Positions 18,381-26,601 of a DNA stretch of 64,000 bases are shown one piece after another. Numbering within the stretch: the stretch's first letter is position 1; the number at the start of each line of letters is the position of its first letter. The stretch spans positions 64,091 to 128,090 of the forward strand of contig JAJVIM010000021.1 in assembly GCA_022071955.1 (NCBI GenBank). Reading direction: 5' to 3'. The notes under the pieces are model-generated. The model saw only the letters and a list, made by a program, of their open reading frames with translations, made no database searches and had not been told where the DNA came from. A program made the translations under genes and the position numbers. This DNA is from Anaerolineae bacterium. Lineage in GTDB: Bacteria > Chloroflexota > Anaerolineae > 4572-78 > J111.

Positions 18381-21305
18381 ATGTCACAAACCGACAAAAT
18401 CGTCATCAAAGGCGCTAAAGAACACAATCTCAAAGGCGTTAACCTCGATATTCCACGCAACAAACTGGTGGTTTTTACCGGCGTCAGCGGTAGCGGCAAA
18501 AGCTCGCTGGCATTTGACACCCTCTACGCCGAGGGCCAGCGCCGCTACGTGGAGAGCCTGTCCAGCTACGCCCGCCAGTTTTTGGGTCAAATGGAAAAAC
18601 CCAAGGTCGATTTTATTGGCGGCCTCAGCCCGGCCATCGCCATCGAACAAAAAGTGGTCAGCAAAAACCCGCGTAGCACCGTTGGCACCGTCACCGAAGT
18701 GTATGATTATTTGCGCGTGCTTTTTGCCCGCGTTGGCACGCCCCACTGCTACAACTGCGGCCGGGAAGTGAAAGCCCAAACCAGCCAGCAAATCACCGAG
18801 CAAATTGCCGCGCTGCTGCCCGGCACCCGCTTTCAACTGCTGGCCCCGGTGGCCAAAGGGCGCAAAGGCACTTTTGAGGATTTCTTTGCCCAGGCTCGCG
18901 CCGATGGTTTTGCCCGCGCCCGCGTCGATGGCGTGATCAGTGAGCTGGAGCAGCGCCTCAAGCTGGCCAAAAACAAAAAGCACGACATCGAACTGGTGAT
19001 TGACCGGCTGGTCATCCCCGCCGAGCCGGACGATGACTTTGCCAGCCGGCTGGGCGACTCGGTGGAAACGGCGCTGCGCTGGGGCGAGGGTCTGCTCATT
19101 GTCGATGTGATTGAGGGCGAGGAGATGCTGCTCAGCGAAGCCAGCGCCTGCCCCCACTGCGGCTTGAGTTTCCCGGAGCTGACGCCGCAGATGTTCAGCT
19201 TCAACTCGCCGCTGGGCGCCTGCCCGGAGTGCAACGGCCTCGGCGTGCGCTATGAATTTGACCCCGACCTGTTCATCAACCCGGTCAAATCCATCAATCA
19301 GGGGGCGGTGCTGCCCTGGGGCGAGCTATCCAAAAAGAAAAGCTGGGCCACTCAAATTGCCCGCCAGATTGCCGACCGCTTTCACATCAATCTGGATACG
19401 CCCTGGCAGGAACTGCCCGCCGACGTGCGCCACCTGATTTTGCACGGCAACCCCAACATCCGCTTTAAATATCAGAGCGAGCATTTTAGCGGCAACTGGC
19501 CCTACGAGGGCGTGATCAACAGCACCCGCCGCCGCTACAAAGAAACCCAATCTCAGGGCATGCGCGATTATTACAGCCAGTACCTCAGCGAGCAGCCCTG
19601 CACCACCTGCCACGGCCAGCGCCTGCGCCCCGAGGCCCGCGCCGTAAAAGTGGGCGGCCGCACCCTGACCGAAGTGACCGGTATGACCATTGCCCAGGCC
19701 TACGCCTGGATGTGCGGCCTGCGCGGTGAAAAGGTCGAATTACGGACGCGCGGCGTGGTTGAGCCGGGCCGTAACGGCGCGCACCGGCCCGCGCCGCCGG
19801 TGCAAAAACTGGCCGACCAGCAGCTCGAAGTGGCCGAGGAACTGCTCAAAGAAATCCGCGACCGGCTCAAATTTATGCTCGATGTGGGGCTGTACTACCT
19901 CACGCTTGATCGGCCCGCGCCCACCCTCTCCGGCGGCGAAGGGCAGCGCATCCGGCTGGCCTCGCAGATTGGCTCCGGGCTGGTGGGGGTGATGTACATC
20001 CTCGATGAACCGTCCATCGGCCTGCACCAGCGCGACAACCGCCGCCTGCTCGACAGCCTGCTCCGCCTGCGGGATTTGGGCAACACCGTGCTGGTGGTAG
20101 AGCACGATGAAGAAACGATGGAAGCCGCTGACTGGATCATCGATTTTGGCCCCGGCGCGGGCATCAAAGGCGGCGAAGTGGTGTTTGAAGGCACGCCGGC
20201 GGAGATCAAACAGGCCGGCAGCAAATCGCTCACCGGCGGTTATCTGGCGGGCCTGCTGACCATTGAAAGCGGCGACGGCCGGCGCAACCCCAACGGCCGC
20301 TGGCTGGAGCTGGGCGGCGTAACCCATCACAACCTGCACAATATCACCGCCCGTTTTCCGCTGGGCTGTTTTACGGCCATCACCGGCGTGAGCGGCAGCG
20401 GCAAAAGCAGCCTCATTACAGAAACGCTCTACCCGGCGCTGGCCCGCCAGCTCCACCGCGCCCACGAACGCCCCGGTCACTACGAACGGCTCGACGGGCT
20501 GGATAACGTGGATAAAGTCATCCACATTACGCAGGATCCCATTGGCCGCACGCCGCGCAGCAACCCGGCCACTTACGTTAAACTCTGGGATGATATTCGC
20601 GCCCTGTTTGCCGAAACGGTTGAGGCCAAAGCACGCGGCTACAAACCGGGCCGATTCAGCTTTAACGTGAAGGGCGGTCGCTGCGAAGCCTGCCAGGGTT
20701 ACGGCCAAAAGCTGGTGGAAATGCACTTTTTGCCGGATGTCTGGATTACCTGCGATGTGTGCAAAGGGCTGCGTTTTAATAAGGAAACGCTGCAAGTAAA
20801 GTACAAAGGCAAAAACATCGCTCAGGTGCTGGACATGGATGTGGCCGAGGCGCTGGACTTTTTTGAAAACATCCCGCGCATCAACCGCATTTTAACCACC
20901 CTGCACGATGTCGGGCTGGATTACGTGAAGCTGGGGCAAAGCGCCACCACTCTTTCCGGCGGCGAGGCCCAGCGGGTGAAGCTGGCCAAAGAGTTGAGCC
21001 GCGTGGCCACCGGCGACACGGTCTACATCCTCGATGAGCCGACGACCGGCCTGCATTTTGCCGATATTCAAAAGCTGCTCGATGTGCTGCACCGGCTCAC
21101 CGACGCAGGGAACACGGTGATTGTGATTGAGCACAATCTCGATGTGATCAAAAGCGCGGACTGGATTGTGGATTTGGGGCCGGAAGGCGGCGACGACGGC
21201 GGGCAAATCATCGCCGAGGGCACGCCGGAGCAGATTGCCCGGATAGAGGCCAGCCACACCGGTGAGTTTTTGCGCCGGGTGCTTACGCCTGTTCACGATA
21301 GGTGA
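18381..21305 (+). CDS. uvrA: UvrABC excinuclease subunit A
   Basis: The damage-recognition ATPase of nucleotide excision repair. At 974 aa it is a full-length UvrA with two ABC ATPase halves. The first half has Walker A GVSGSGKSSLAFDT, a zinc module with CPHCGLSFPELTPQMFSFNSPLGACPECNG, signature TLSGGEGQRIRLA and Walker B YILDEPSIGLHQRDN. The second half has Walker A GVSGSGKSSLITET, a CEACQGYG...CDVCKG zinc module, TLSGGEAQRVKLAKEL and YILDEPTTGLHFADI. A weak -10 (TACAAT at 18320) lies upstream, and no LexA box is obvious. The 3' end overlaps the convergent YgiT gene by 13 bases. Confidence 0.98.
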   Translation: MSQTDKIVIKGAKEHNLKGVNLDIPRNKLVVFTGVSGSGKSSLAFDTLYAEGQRRYVESLSSYARQFLGQMEKPKVDFIGGLSPAIAIEQKVVSKNPRSTVGTVTEVYDYLRVLFARVGTPHCYNCGREVKAQTSQQITEQIAALLPGTRFQLLAPVAKGRKGTFEDFFAQARADGFARARVDGVISELEQRLKLAKNKKHDIELVIDRLVIPAEPDDDFASRLGDSVETALRWGEGLLIVDVIEGEEMLLSEASACPHCGLSFPELTPQMFSFNSPLGACPECNGLGVRYEFDPDLFINPVKSINQGAVLPWGELSKKKSWATQIARQIADRFHINLDTPWQELPADVRHLILHGNPNIRFKYQSEHFSGNWPYEGVINSTRRRYKETQSQGMRDYYSQYLSEQPCTTCHGQRLRPEARAVKVGGRTLTEVTGMTIAQAYAWMCGLRGEKVELRTRGVVEPGRNGAHRPAPPVQKLADQQLEVAEELLKEIRDRLKFMLDVGLYYLTLDRPAPTLSGGEGQRIRLASQIGSGLVGVMYILDEPSIGLHQRDNRRLLDSLLRLRDLGNTVLVVEHDEETMEAADWIIDFGPGAGIKGGEVVFEGTPAEIKQAGSKSLTGGYLAGLLTIESGDGRRNPNGRWLELGGVTHHNLHNITARFPLGCFTAITGVSGSGKSSLITETLYPALARQLHRAHERPGHYERLDGLDNVDKVIHITQDPIGRTPRSNPATYVKLWDDIRALFAETVEAKARGYKPGRFSFNVKGGRCEACQGYGQKLVEMHFLPDVWITCDVCKGLRFNKETLQVKYKGKNIAQVLDMDVAEALDFFENIPRINRILTTLHDVGLDYVKLGQSATTLSGGEAQRVKLAKELSRVATGDTVYILDEPTTGLHFADIQKLLDVLHRLTDAGNTVIVIEHNLDVIKSADWIVDLGPEGGDDGGQIIAEGTPEQIARIEASHTGEFLRRVLTPVHDR

Positions 21306-21547
21306 GCAAACTCTTCCACCGGAATTTGAATTGTGGTTTTTGCTGACTTGCCGGCAAGGTGGATGTCCATAAACTCCTGCTCGATTTTTTTCAAAACGGG
21401 GGCCTCAAAATATTGTTCGCCGCAGTAGTCACATTCCTGGCAAGGCACATTATTTACCAGCAAAAATTTATCACCGTGCCGATAGATATATTGCACCTGA
21501 CGCGCCGTAAAGTTTTTGTTCCCACAGAAGTTACATACTTCAATCAT
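21293..21547 (-). CDS. YgiT-type zinc finger protein (MqsA-like antitoxin domain)
   Basis: A small 84-aa protein with two CxxC knuckles, CNFC near the N-terminus and CDYC near residue 40, in the layout of the YgiT/MqsA N-terminal zinc domain. The middle has DKFLLVNNVPCQECDYCGEQYFEA, matching that family. There is no C-terminal HTH. The gene begins two bases after the stop of the DUF4258 gene upstream, an arrangement seen in many DUF4258-YgiT pairs that behave as toxin-antitoxin modules. Its end overlaps the convergent uvrA stop region. A toxin-antitoxin function is inference. Confidence 0.8.
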   Translation of the reverse strand: MIEVCNFCGNKNFTARQVQYIYRHGDKFLLVNNVPCQECDYCGEQYFEAPVLKKIEQEFMDIHLAGKSAKTTIQIPVEEFAHLS

Positions 21548-21549
21548 AA

Positions 21550-21855
21550 TTAACCTCTTTCGTAAGGGGTTTTAAATTTTGGCGGTGTTGGAATATAGAC
21601 GGTGATAATTACCAGCCAATCGGTACTGTGACCGCAAACAATGTGAATTGGTTTTCCGGTTGAAGTAAACCCAACCACCAGACAACTTGCACCTCGACCG
21701 GTATCGTCGTAGCTTTCCAAAATTCGTCCGGTCAAGATCGCCTCTTCTATCTCAACAATGGTCAATTGGTCATTTTGGCGTTCCTGATCGCCATGTTTTG
21801 AAAAATAATATCTCTCGTGATTGATGCAATCTTGAATCCAGTTTATTTCAAGCAT
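21550..21855 (-). CDS. DUF4258 protein, putative toxin of a type II pair
   Basis: A 101-aa protein with the DUF4258 pattern: INHERYYFSKHGDQERQNDQLTIVEIEEAILTGRILESYDDTGRGASCLV and later HIVCGHSTDWLVIITVYIP. The fold is BrnT/RelE-like in related families, which makes a ribonuclease-type toxin plausible. It is translated just before the YgiT zinc finger protein. The role is unverified. AT content here is higher than in the neighbouring genes, which is consistent with horizontal gain of the pair. Confidence 0.78.
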   Translation of the reverse strand: MLEINWIQDCINHERYYFSKHGDQERQNDQLTIVEIEEAILTGRILESYDDTGRGASCLVVGFTSTGKPIHIVCGHSTDWLVIITVYIPTPPKFKTPYERG

Positions 21856-21973
21856 AAGAAGTCAAAGTTATTCCGATAGTAGTTACGGGTATCTTAGCTA
21901 ACAATTATTGCCGCGTCAACTGATCCGCTCTGCTACCAGCAATTTGATTGGTGGAGTCATGCCGTGAAACAAA

Positions 21974-22486
21974 TCACTTTTTCGCAAGCACCCAGCGGGT
22001 GGCGGTGTTGGGAAAATCGCTTTCCAGCCAGGCCAGCACAAATTGCGGGCGCGCCACCAAAATCGACGCCTCACCCCCGGCCTCGGAGAGTTTGAGGTTG
22101 TATTTGGCCATGTAGGCGGCGTCCAGTTGCGGCCACAGGCTGGTATCGGCCAGCGTTTCAATCACACCCTCAAATATCACCACTTCATCGCCGCTTTCCA
22201 GATGCACCGTCACCGCCGGATTCGCCGCCAGGTTTTTGCCCTTCGTCGATAGCGGGTCGGTGCCAAAGTAAAGCGCGTTTGGCAGCCACACCCCCCACAC
22301 TGGCGAAGCATGCGGCCGGCCATCGGGCCGGGTGGTACAAATCCAGTAATTGCGCGAGGCGGCCAGCCGTTCAGCGGCCCAACTCCAGGGCAGCAGTTTG
22401 CCAGCTTCAACGGGAGTCAGCCCGTAACCGGCAGGCATGTGGGGCCGGCCGCTGGGGACCGGCATACCATCAGTTTGTGTTGGCAT
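21974..22486 (-). CDS. Pyridoxamine 5'-phosphate oxidase-family flavoprotein
   Basis: A 170-aa split-barrel protein with RNYWICTTRPDGRPHASPVWGVWLPNALYFGTD, followed by STKGKNLAANPAVTVHLESGDEVVIFEGVIE. Both are typical of the PPOX-class and F420/flavin-dependent oxidoreductase superfamily. It lacks features that would single out true PdxH. The likely cofactor is FMN or F420 and the substrate is unknown. The ATG at 22486 follows AAAGGAGG at good spacing. Apart from repeats, the 118-bp gap to the DUF4258 gene shows nothing clear. Confidence 0.82.
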   Translation of the reverse strand: MPTQTDGMPVPSGRPHMPAGYGLTPVEAGKLLPWSWAAERLAASRNYWICTTRPDGRPHASPVWGVWLPNALYFGTDPLSTKGKNLAANPAVTVHLESGDEVVIFEGVIETLADTSLWPQLDAAYMAKYNLKLSEAGGEASILVARPQFVLAWLESDFPNTATRWVLAKK

Positions 22487-22500
22487 TCATTAACCTCCTT

Positions 22501-22613
22501 TGAAAATTGCGAATTGCGAATTGCGACTGTAGGGGCGCTTCGCGAAGCGCCCCTACGCAATTTTTATTCATCGCTGCTGTGCAGGAGTCCAAAACTATAG
22601 TTTTGGACTCCAT
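22501..22613. repeat. Composite repeat: AATTGCG units plus two perfect palindromes
   Basis: Tandem GCGAATT units (22508-22525) lead into a perfect 28-bp palindrome at 22529-22556, identical to the one at 5127-5154. A perfect 26-bp palindrome with half-site GAGTCCAAAACTA follows at 22585-22610. The same pair of modules in the same order is present at 5127-5245. The 302-bp gap between the flanking genes is filled by this block and the adjacent MITE-like element. Confidence 0.8.
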
Positions 22614-22614
22614 T

Positions 22615-22788
22615 GGGCTACTACATCGTTAAATAAATAAGTTACACTTTGGTGGCCGTCATGCCCGAATGTTTCCCCGCCTGCGCGGGGGCAAGTTTAG
22701 CGGGCATCTACAACAAGGATTCCCGCTAAAAGCGCGCGGGAATGACGCTCAAAAACCTCAGAAAATTTATTTAACGGTGTACTACCCC
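22615..22788. mobile_element. MITE-like element related to the one at 6471
   Basis: Imperfect terminal inverted repeats share ACGTTAAATAAA-type ends: GGGCTACTACATCGTTAAAT on the left and ATTTAACGGTGTACTACCCC on the right. The interior carries ATTCCCGC/GCGGGAAT and GCCCGAATGTTT motifs that match the 6471-6590 element in reverse orientation. It lies just past the stop codon of the TauE/SafE gene. No clear target duplication is visible, so the boundaries are approximate. Confidence 0.6.
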
Positions 22789-22789
22789 T

Positions 22790-23542
22790 CTACCCAAACG
22801 CCGGTGCGGCAATCGACACCAGCGCGGTAATCACCAAAATTCCGTAGGCCACCTGCCGCAGCCGCCCCCGGTCGATGTGGTTGCCCAGCCGCACCCCGGC
22901 CAGCGAACCAACCGCCGCCACCGGCGTAAACAACAGGCCGTAAGCCATCGCCGCACCAGGATTGTGCCGGGTCATGGTGTAAAGGAGTGTAATCTGCAAT
23001 GGCGTGGCCAGCAAAAATGTGGTTTGCAAAAAAGCCCGGATTTCGCGGTTGCTCCAGCGATGGGCCATCACCCACAGCACCAGCGGCGGCCCACCGATAC
23101 CGGCCAGCCCGTTCATTAACCCGCTGGCGCTGAAGGCCAGCCCGGCCCAGGCCGGATGAAGCCGCTCGCGGGGCTGTACCGGCCACAACATCTGCGATGC
23201 CACCGCAATCAATACGAGAGCGCCCAGAATTTGTTTCATCTGGGTGCGGTCCAGATTATCGATGTAAACCAGCAGTAAAATCCCCAGCGGCAGGGTTAAA
23301 TAACGGACGAAAGTCGCCAGCCCAACCTCGCGCCAGCGGACATCGAGCCGCAGTTGATAGGCAGCCACCAGCAACTGCACCGCGCCGGTAACGGCCACCA
23401 TCGCTACGGCCTCGCTCAGGCTGATGCCGGTCCAAACCAGCACCGGCATCACCAGCAGGGCAAAGGCAAAACCAACCGCGCCCTGCAGCATGCTGGCCAA
23501 AAAAAAGATCAGCCCAATTGTCAGGAGTTGAAAATAGTTCAT
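22790..23542 (-). CDS. Sulfite exporter TauE/SafE (TSUP) family permease
   Basis: A 250-aa integral membrane protein with about eight hydrophobic segments and the TSUP repeats: FFLASMLQGAVGFAFALLVMPVL at the N-terminus and GLAFSASGLMNGLAGIGGPPLVLWVM in the second half. Members export or import sulfite, sulfoacetate or other organic anions. The substrate here is unknown, although sulfur chemistry is prominent elsewhere in the window and a rhodanese is in the same operon. Its ATG overlaps the stop of the ADP-ribosylglycohydrolase gene by four bases, and it is the last gene of the operon. Confidence 0.88.
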   Translation of the reverse strand: MNYFQLLTIGLIFFLASMLQGAVGFAFALLVMPVLVWTGISLSEAVAMVAVTGAVQLLVAAYQLRLDVRWREVGLATFVRYLTLPLGILLLVYIDNLDRTQMKQILGALVLIAVASQMLWPVQPRERLHPAWAGLAFSASGLMNGLAGIGGPPLVLWVMAHRWSNREIRAFLQTTFLLATPLQITLLYTMTRHNPGAAMAYGLLFTPVAAVGSLAGVRLGNHIDRGRLRQVAYGILVITALVSIAAPAFG

Positions 23543-24471
23543 TGCCGGGCCAGCCGGTACAACCGGTCAATTAACAGGTCGATGGTTTCGCGCAGGGCCA
23601 GTTTTTGCAACCACTCAGCCGGGATGTTGGACGCGCCGAAATACGCACCGGCTATCTGGCCGTAAACGGCGGCCGTCGTGTCGGCGTCGTTGCCCAGGTT
23701 GGCCGCTTTCAGGCAGCCATCGCGGAAATCACGGGCGTGGTAAAAAGCCCACAACGCCGCCTCCAGCGAATCGACCACGTAGCCGGTGCCCCGAATCTCC
23801 GGTGGATTTTTGCTTTTGTACGAGCCGCCGGCAATGACCGCAATTTTGGGTTGCAGCGGAAAATCGGCCCAGCAGCCGGGGATGGGGCCGTACCCCGGCG
23901 ACAACAGTTCGTCTCTGGCCGCACCGTTGATTGCGCCCACCAGCAACCCGCCCAAAAAGCGACAGGCGTCAACCGCCGCAGGCGCGCCGTGGGTGGTTTT
24001 TGAACTTTCGCCGGAAAGTTCAATGGCCCGGGCCGGGGCGCGATGATAGGTCATCGGCACGGGCGCTAGTCGCATAATCGAGCCGTTACCGGCGGTGTGC
24101 GGGTCGGTAGAGCCGGCCAGCGGGTCGCCGGTTTGCCGGTAGCGACGCAGCGCGCCGGCAACAGTGTTGCCAATATCAAAGCAAACGCCGGTGCTGCTCA
24201 TGTAGCCGTCGTGCCGCCAGCGGACGTACCGTTCCATCTGGTCGCGGAGGTCAAAAGTTTGGGTTTCAACCAGGCTGGCCGCCAGGCAGAGGGCCATACT
24301 GGTATCGTCGGTCCACTGGCCGGGCTGCAAACCAAACGGCCCACCGCCCACCATGTCGCTGATCGGCGTAAAACTGCCCGGCGATTTGAATTCCAGCGTC
24401 GTGCCGACGGCATCGGCCACGGCCAGCCCCAGCAGCGCCCCGGCAAAGCGGTCAAATTGAGCGGTGGTCAT
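23539..24471 (-). CDS. ADP-ribosylglycohydrolase family protein
   Basis: A 310-aa DraG/ARH-type hydrolase that removes ADP-ribose from modified proteins or from small molecules. The metal-binding motifs are present: GALLGLAVADAVGTTLEF at the N-terminus, QWTDDTSMALCLA, and the C-terminal GNDADTTAAVYGQIAGAYFG. The ATG at 24471 overlaps the phosphatase stop codon (ATGA) and is preferred over upstream in-frame starts, which would extend into that gene. Sitting between a protein phosphatase and a transporter in one tight operon, it may reverse a regulatory modification. The target is unknown. Confidence 0.92.
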   Translation of the reverse strand: MTTAQFDRFAGALLGLAVADAVGTTLEFKSPGSFTPISDMVGGGPFGLQPGQWTDDTSMALCLAASLVETQTFDLRDQMERYVRWRHDGYMSSTGVCFDIGNTVAGALRRYRQTGDPLAGSTDPHTAGNGSIMRLAPVPMTYHRAPARAIELSGESSKTTHGAPAAVDACRFLGGLLVGAINGAARDELLSPGYGPIPGCWADFPLQPKIAVIAGGSYKSKNPPEIRGTGYVVDSLEAALWAFYHARDFRDGCLKAANLGNDADTTAAVYGQIAGAYFGASNIPAEWLQKLALRETIDLLIDRLYRLARQ

Positions 24472-25031
24472 CGGCCTGCCTCGCGCCAGCGGCGCACAAA
24501 ATCGTGCTGCTCGTCTGTTTCCGGCGAGCGGCCGGCCCGCCAACTTTTTTCCATGTTTGCCCAAAGCCGGGCAATTTCGCGCAGAGCCTCGTCGCCGCTG
24601 TTGCGGTGGCGCACCAGATAACAGCCAACCACCGTGCCGGTGCGGCCAATCCCGCCCCAGCAATGAACGTACACCGTTTTGCCGGCCGCAATCGCCGCAT
24701 CAATAGTATCCAGCACGGCCGTCATGTGCGCCGCCGCTGGAACCTGCTGATCGACAATAGACATGCGCCGGTAATCGACGGCTATGCCGCGGGCCGCGGC
24801 TTCCAGCCGCAGCAGCGGCTCGTAGGGGTGCAGTTCGTGGGCTTCAGTTAAATCGATGAATGAATTAACACCCAGCGCCAAAAACCGGTTGAGTTTGAGC
24901 CGGGTGCCGGGATCGGTAGCGTAACCGGGGTATTCGCCGGCCAGCAGTTGGCCGGGAATCACCCAGTAGCAGTTGTCGTTGGGACGGGGCGGCTGCTGCG
25001 CCGGACCGCGCAGTTTGGTTAGGTTCGTCAT
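24468..25031 (-). CDS. Dual-specificity/tyrosine-type protein phosphatase
   Basis: A 187-aa cysteine phosphatase with the signature HCWGGIGRTGT: nucleophile C124 and Arg at the sixth position after it. The general-acid region is YRRMSIVDQQVP. The N-terminal part (NCYWVIPGQLLAGEYPG) matches dual-specificity phosphatase-like proteins that often occur next to ADP-ribosylglycohydrolases. A GAGGAG site precedes the ATG. The overlap with the following gene indicates coupling. The substrate is unknown. Confidence 0.9.
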   Translation of the reverse strand: MTNLTKLRGPAQQPPRPNDNCYWVIPGQLLAGEYPGYATDPGTRLKLNRFLALGVNSFIDLTEAHELHPYEPLLRLEAAARGIAVDYRRMSIVDQQVPAAAHMTAVLDTIDAAIAAGKTVYVHCWGGIGRTGTVVGCYLVRHRNSGDEALREIARLWANMEKSWRAGRSPETDEQHDFVRRWREAGR

Positions 25032-25043
25032 CGATTTTGCTCC

Positions 25044-26180
25044 TCAGCGTTCTTCCAGCGGCAGCCACGGTAAATCCAGCGGGCCGGTGTATTCGGCCCG
25101 GGGCGTGATCAGCCGGTTGTGCTGGTACTGGTGCATAATGTGGGCCGCCCAGCCGGCGGCGCGGCTCATAGCAAAAATGGTGGTGAACATGTCCGGCTCC
25201 AGCCCGAGCATACTGAGCAGCGGCGCGGCGTAGTAATCTACGTTGGGATAGAGCCGGCGCTGCTGAAAAAATAGGTGTTCGGCCAGCCGATCTTCCAGCG
25301 CGGTGGCGATTTCAAACCAGCGCCGCTGGGCCGACTGGCCGGCCAGCGCCCGCACTCGCGCTTTTAAATGCGGCGCGCGGGGGTCGATCACTTTGAAAAC
25401 GCGATGGCCCACGCCCATCACCCGCCGTTTATCGCGCATGGCCGCGGCCAGCCAGTCATCGACATTTTCTGCCCGGCCAATATCGGCCAACTGGCCCATA
25501 ATTTCCTGCACCGCGCCGCCGTGGGCCGGCCCACTGAGTGCGCTGACGCCGCTGACCACCGCGGCGTAAACATCGGCCCAGGTGGCGGCGGTTACCCGGC
25601 AGGCAAACGCCGAGGCGTTTAACTCCAGATCCGCCAGCAGGACAAAATACAAATTGAGCGCGGCCACGGCTTCCGCGGCCGGCTGCCGGCCGGTGAGTTG
25701 CCACAAAAAGCCGGCGGCGTGGCCCAGCTCCGGCCGGGGATCGATGGGCGGCAGGTCCTGCCGGTGACGCCAAAAACAGGCCATCAACGCCGGGATGGTG
25801 GCCAAAATGGCCCGGGCTTTGGGCAGCACGGCGGCTCGCTCAAAGGCCGGTTTGTCACGGTCCAGCAGCCCCAGCAGCGATACGCCGGTGCGCAGCACCG
25901 CCATCGGGTGAGCATCGGCGGGCAGGCTGCGAACAAATTCGGCCAGCGGGGCCGGCAATTGGCCGGCGGCGGCCAGCTCGGCCCGAAAGTCATCGAGCTG
26001 AGCCGGGGTGGGTAACTGGCCGTACCACAGCAAGTAGACCACTTCTTCGTAGTGGGCGTGGGCGGCCAGGTCATCGATGTTGTAACCGCGGTACAGCAGC
26101 CGGCCCTGCTCGCCATCCAAAAAGCTGATGTCTTGCCGGCCAACTACGGCGTCTTCGAGTCCGGTGGGAGGTGTTGTCAT
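25044..26180 (-). CDS. Citrate synthase (or 2-methylcitrate synthase)
   Basis: Condenses acetyl-CoA (or propionyl-CoA) with oxaloacetate, the entry step of the TCA cycle. Catalytic blocks are present: the first His in SGPAHGGAVQEIMGQL, the second in GVGHRVFKVIDPRA, and the later acidic block around FEIATALEDRLAEH. The N-terminus has SFLDGEQGRLLYRGYNIDDLA. The length of 378 aa fits the short type II-like bacterial/archaeal enzymes. The ATG at 26180 lies just past the rhodanese stop. Methylcitrate synthase cannot be excluded from sequence alone. Placement among signalling enzymes is unusual for this enzyme. Confidence 0.92.
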   Translation of the reverse strand: MTTPPTGLEDAVVGRQDISFLDGEQGRLLYRGYNIDDLAAHAHYEEVVYLLWYGQLPTPAQLDDFRAELAAAGQLPAPLAEFVRSLPADAHPMAVLRTGVSLLGLLDRDKPAFERAAVLPKARAILATIPALMACFWRHRQDLPPIDPRPELGHAAGFLWQLTGRQPAAEAVAALNLYFVLLADLELNASAFACRVTAATWADVYAAVVSGVSALSGPAHGGAVQEIMGQLADIGRAENVDDWLAAAMRDKRRVMGVGHRVFKVIDPRAPHLKARVRALAGQSAQRRWFEIATALEDRLAEHLFFQQRRLYPNVDYYAAPLLSMLGLEPDMFTTIFAMSRAAGWAAHIMHQYQHNRLITPRAEYTGPLDLPWLPLEER

Positions 26181-26184
26181 CCGG

Positions 26185-26589
26185 CTACTTTGCCTCTTTG
26201 GTGGCCACCGGGCCGCCGGCCTGTTTCCAGGCATCAAAGCCGCCGGCTACGTGGCAAACCGGGGTGAGGCCCATCTCCTGCGAAATTTGCGCGGCCAGCG
26301 CCGAGCGCCAGCCCAGATTGCAGTAAAAGACAAATTTTTTGCCGCTGGCAAAAATATCTTTGTAGTACGGGCTGTCGGGGTCAATCCAGAATTCCAGCAT
26401 GCCGCGCGGGCAGTGGAACGCGCCGGGAATGAACCCCTCACGTTTCAACTCGCGGACATCGCGCAGGTCAACAAATATTACGTCGTCGCTGCCGTGCAGG
26501 GCCAGCGCCTCGGCCAGGCTGAGGGTTTCGATCTCTTTCTCGGCCTCGGCCACCAGTTGTTTGTAGCTTTTTTTGATGTTCAGCGGCAT
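26185..26589 (-). CDS. Single-domain rhodanese-like sulfurtransferase
   Basis: A 134-aa rhodanese domain that could transfer sulfane sulfur. The active-site loop is FYCNLGWRSALAAQ, with the catalytic Cys followed by the usual Gly and Arg. VIFVDLRDVRELKREGFIPGAFHCPRGML supplies the conserved Asp and the family entry block. An N-terminal helix (residues 1-35) precedes the domain. AAAGGGAA lies upstream of the start. It is a cytosolic protein in the response-regulator operon. Confidence 0.92.
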   Translation of the reverse strand: MPLNIKKSYKQLVAEAEKEIETLSLAEALALHGSDDVIFVDLRDVRELKREGFIPGAFHCPRGMLEFWIDPDSPYYKDIFASGKKFVFYCNLGWRSALAAQISQEMGLTPVCHVAGGFDAWKQAGGPVATKEAK

Positions 26590-26601
26590 AGGGATTCCCT
26601 T

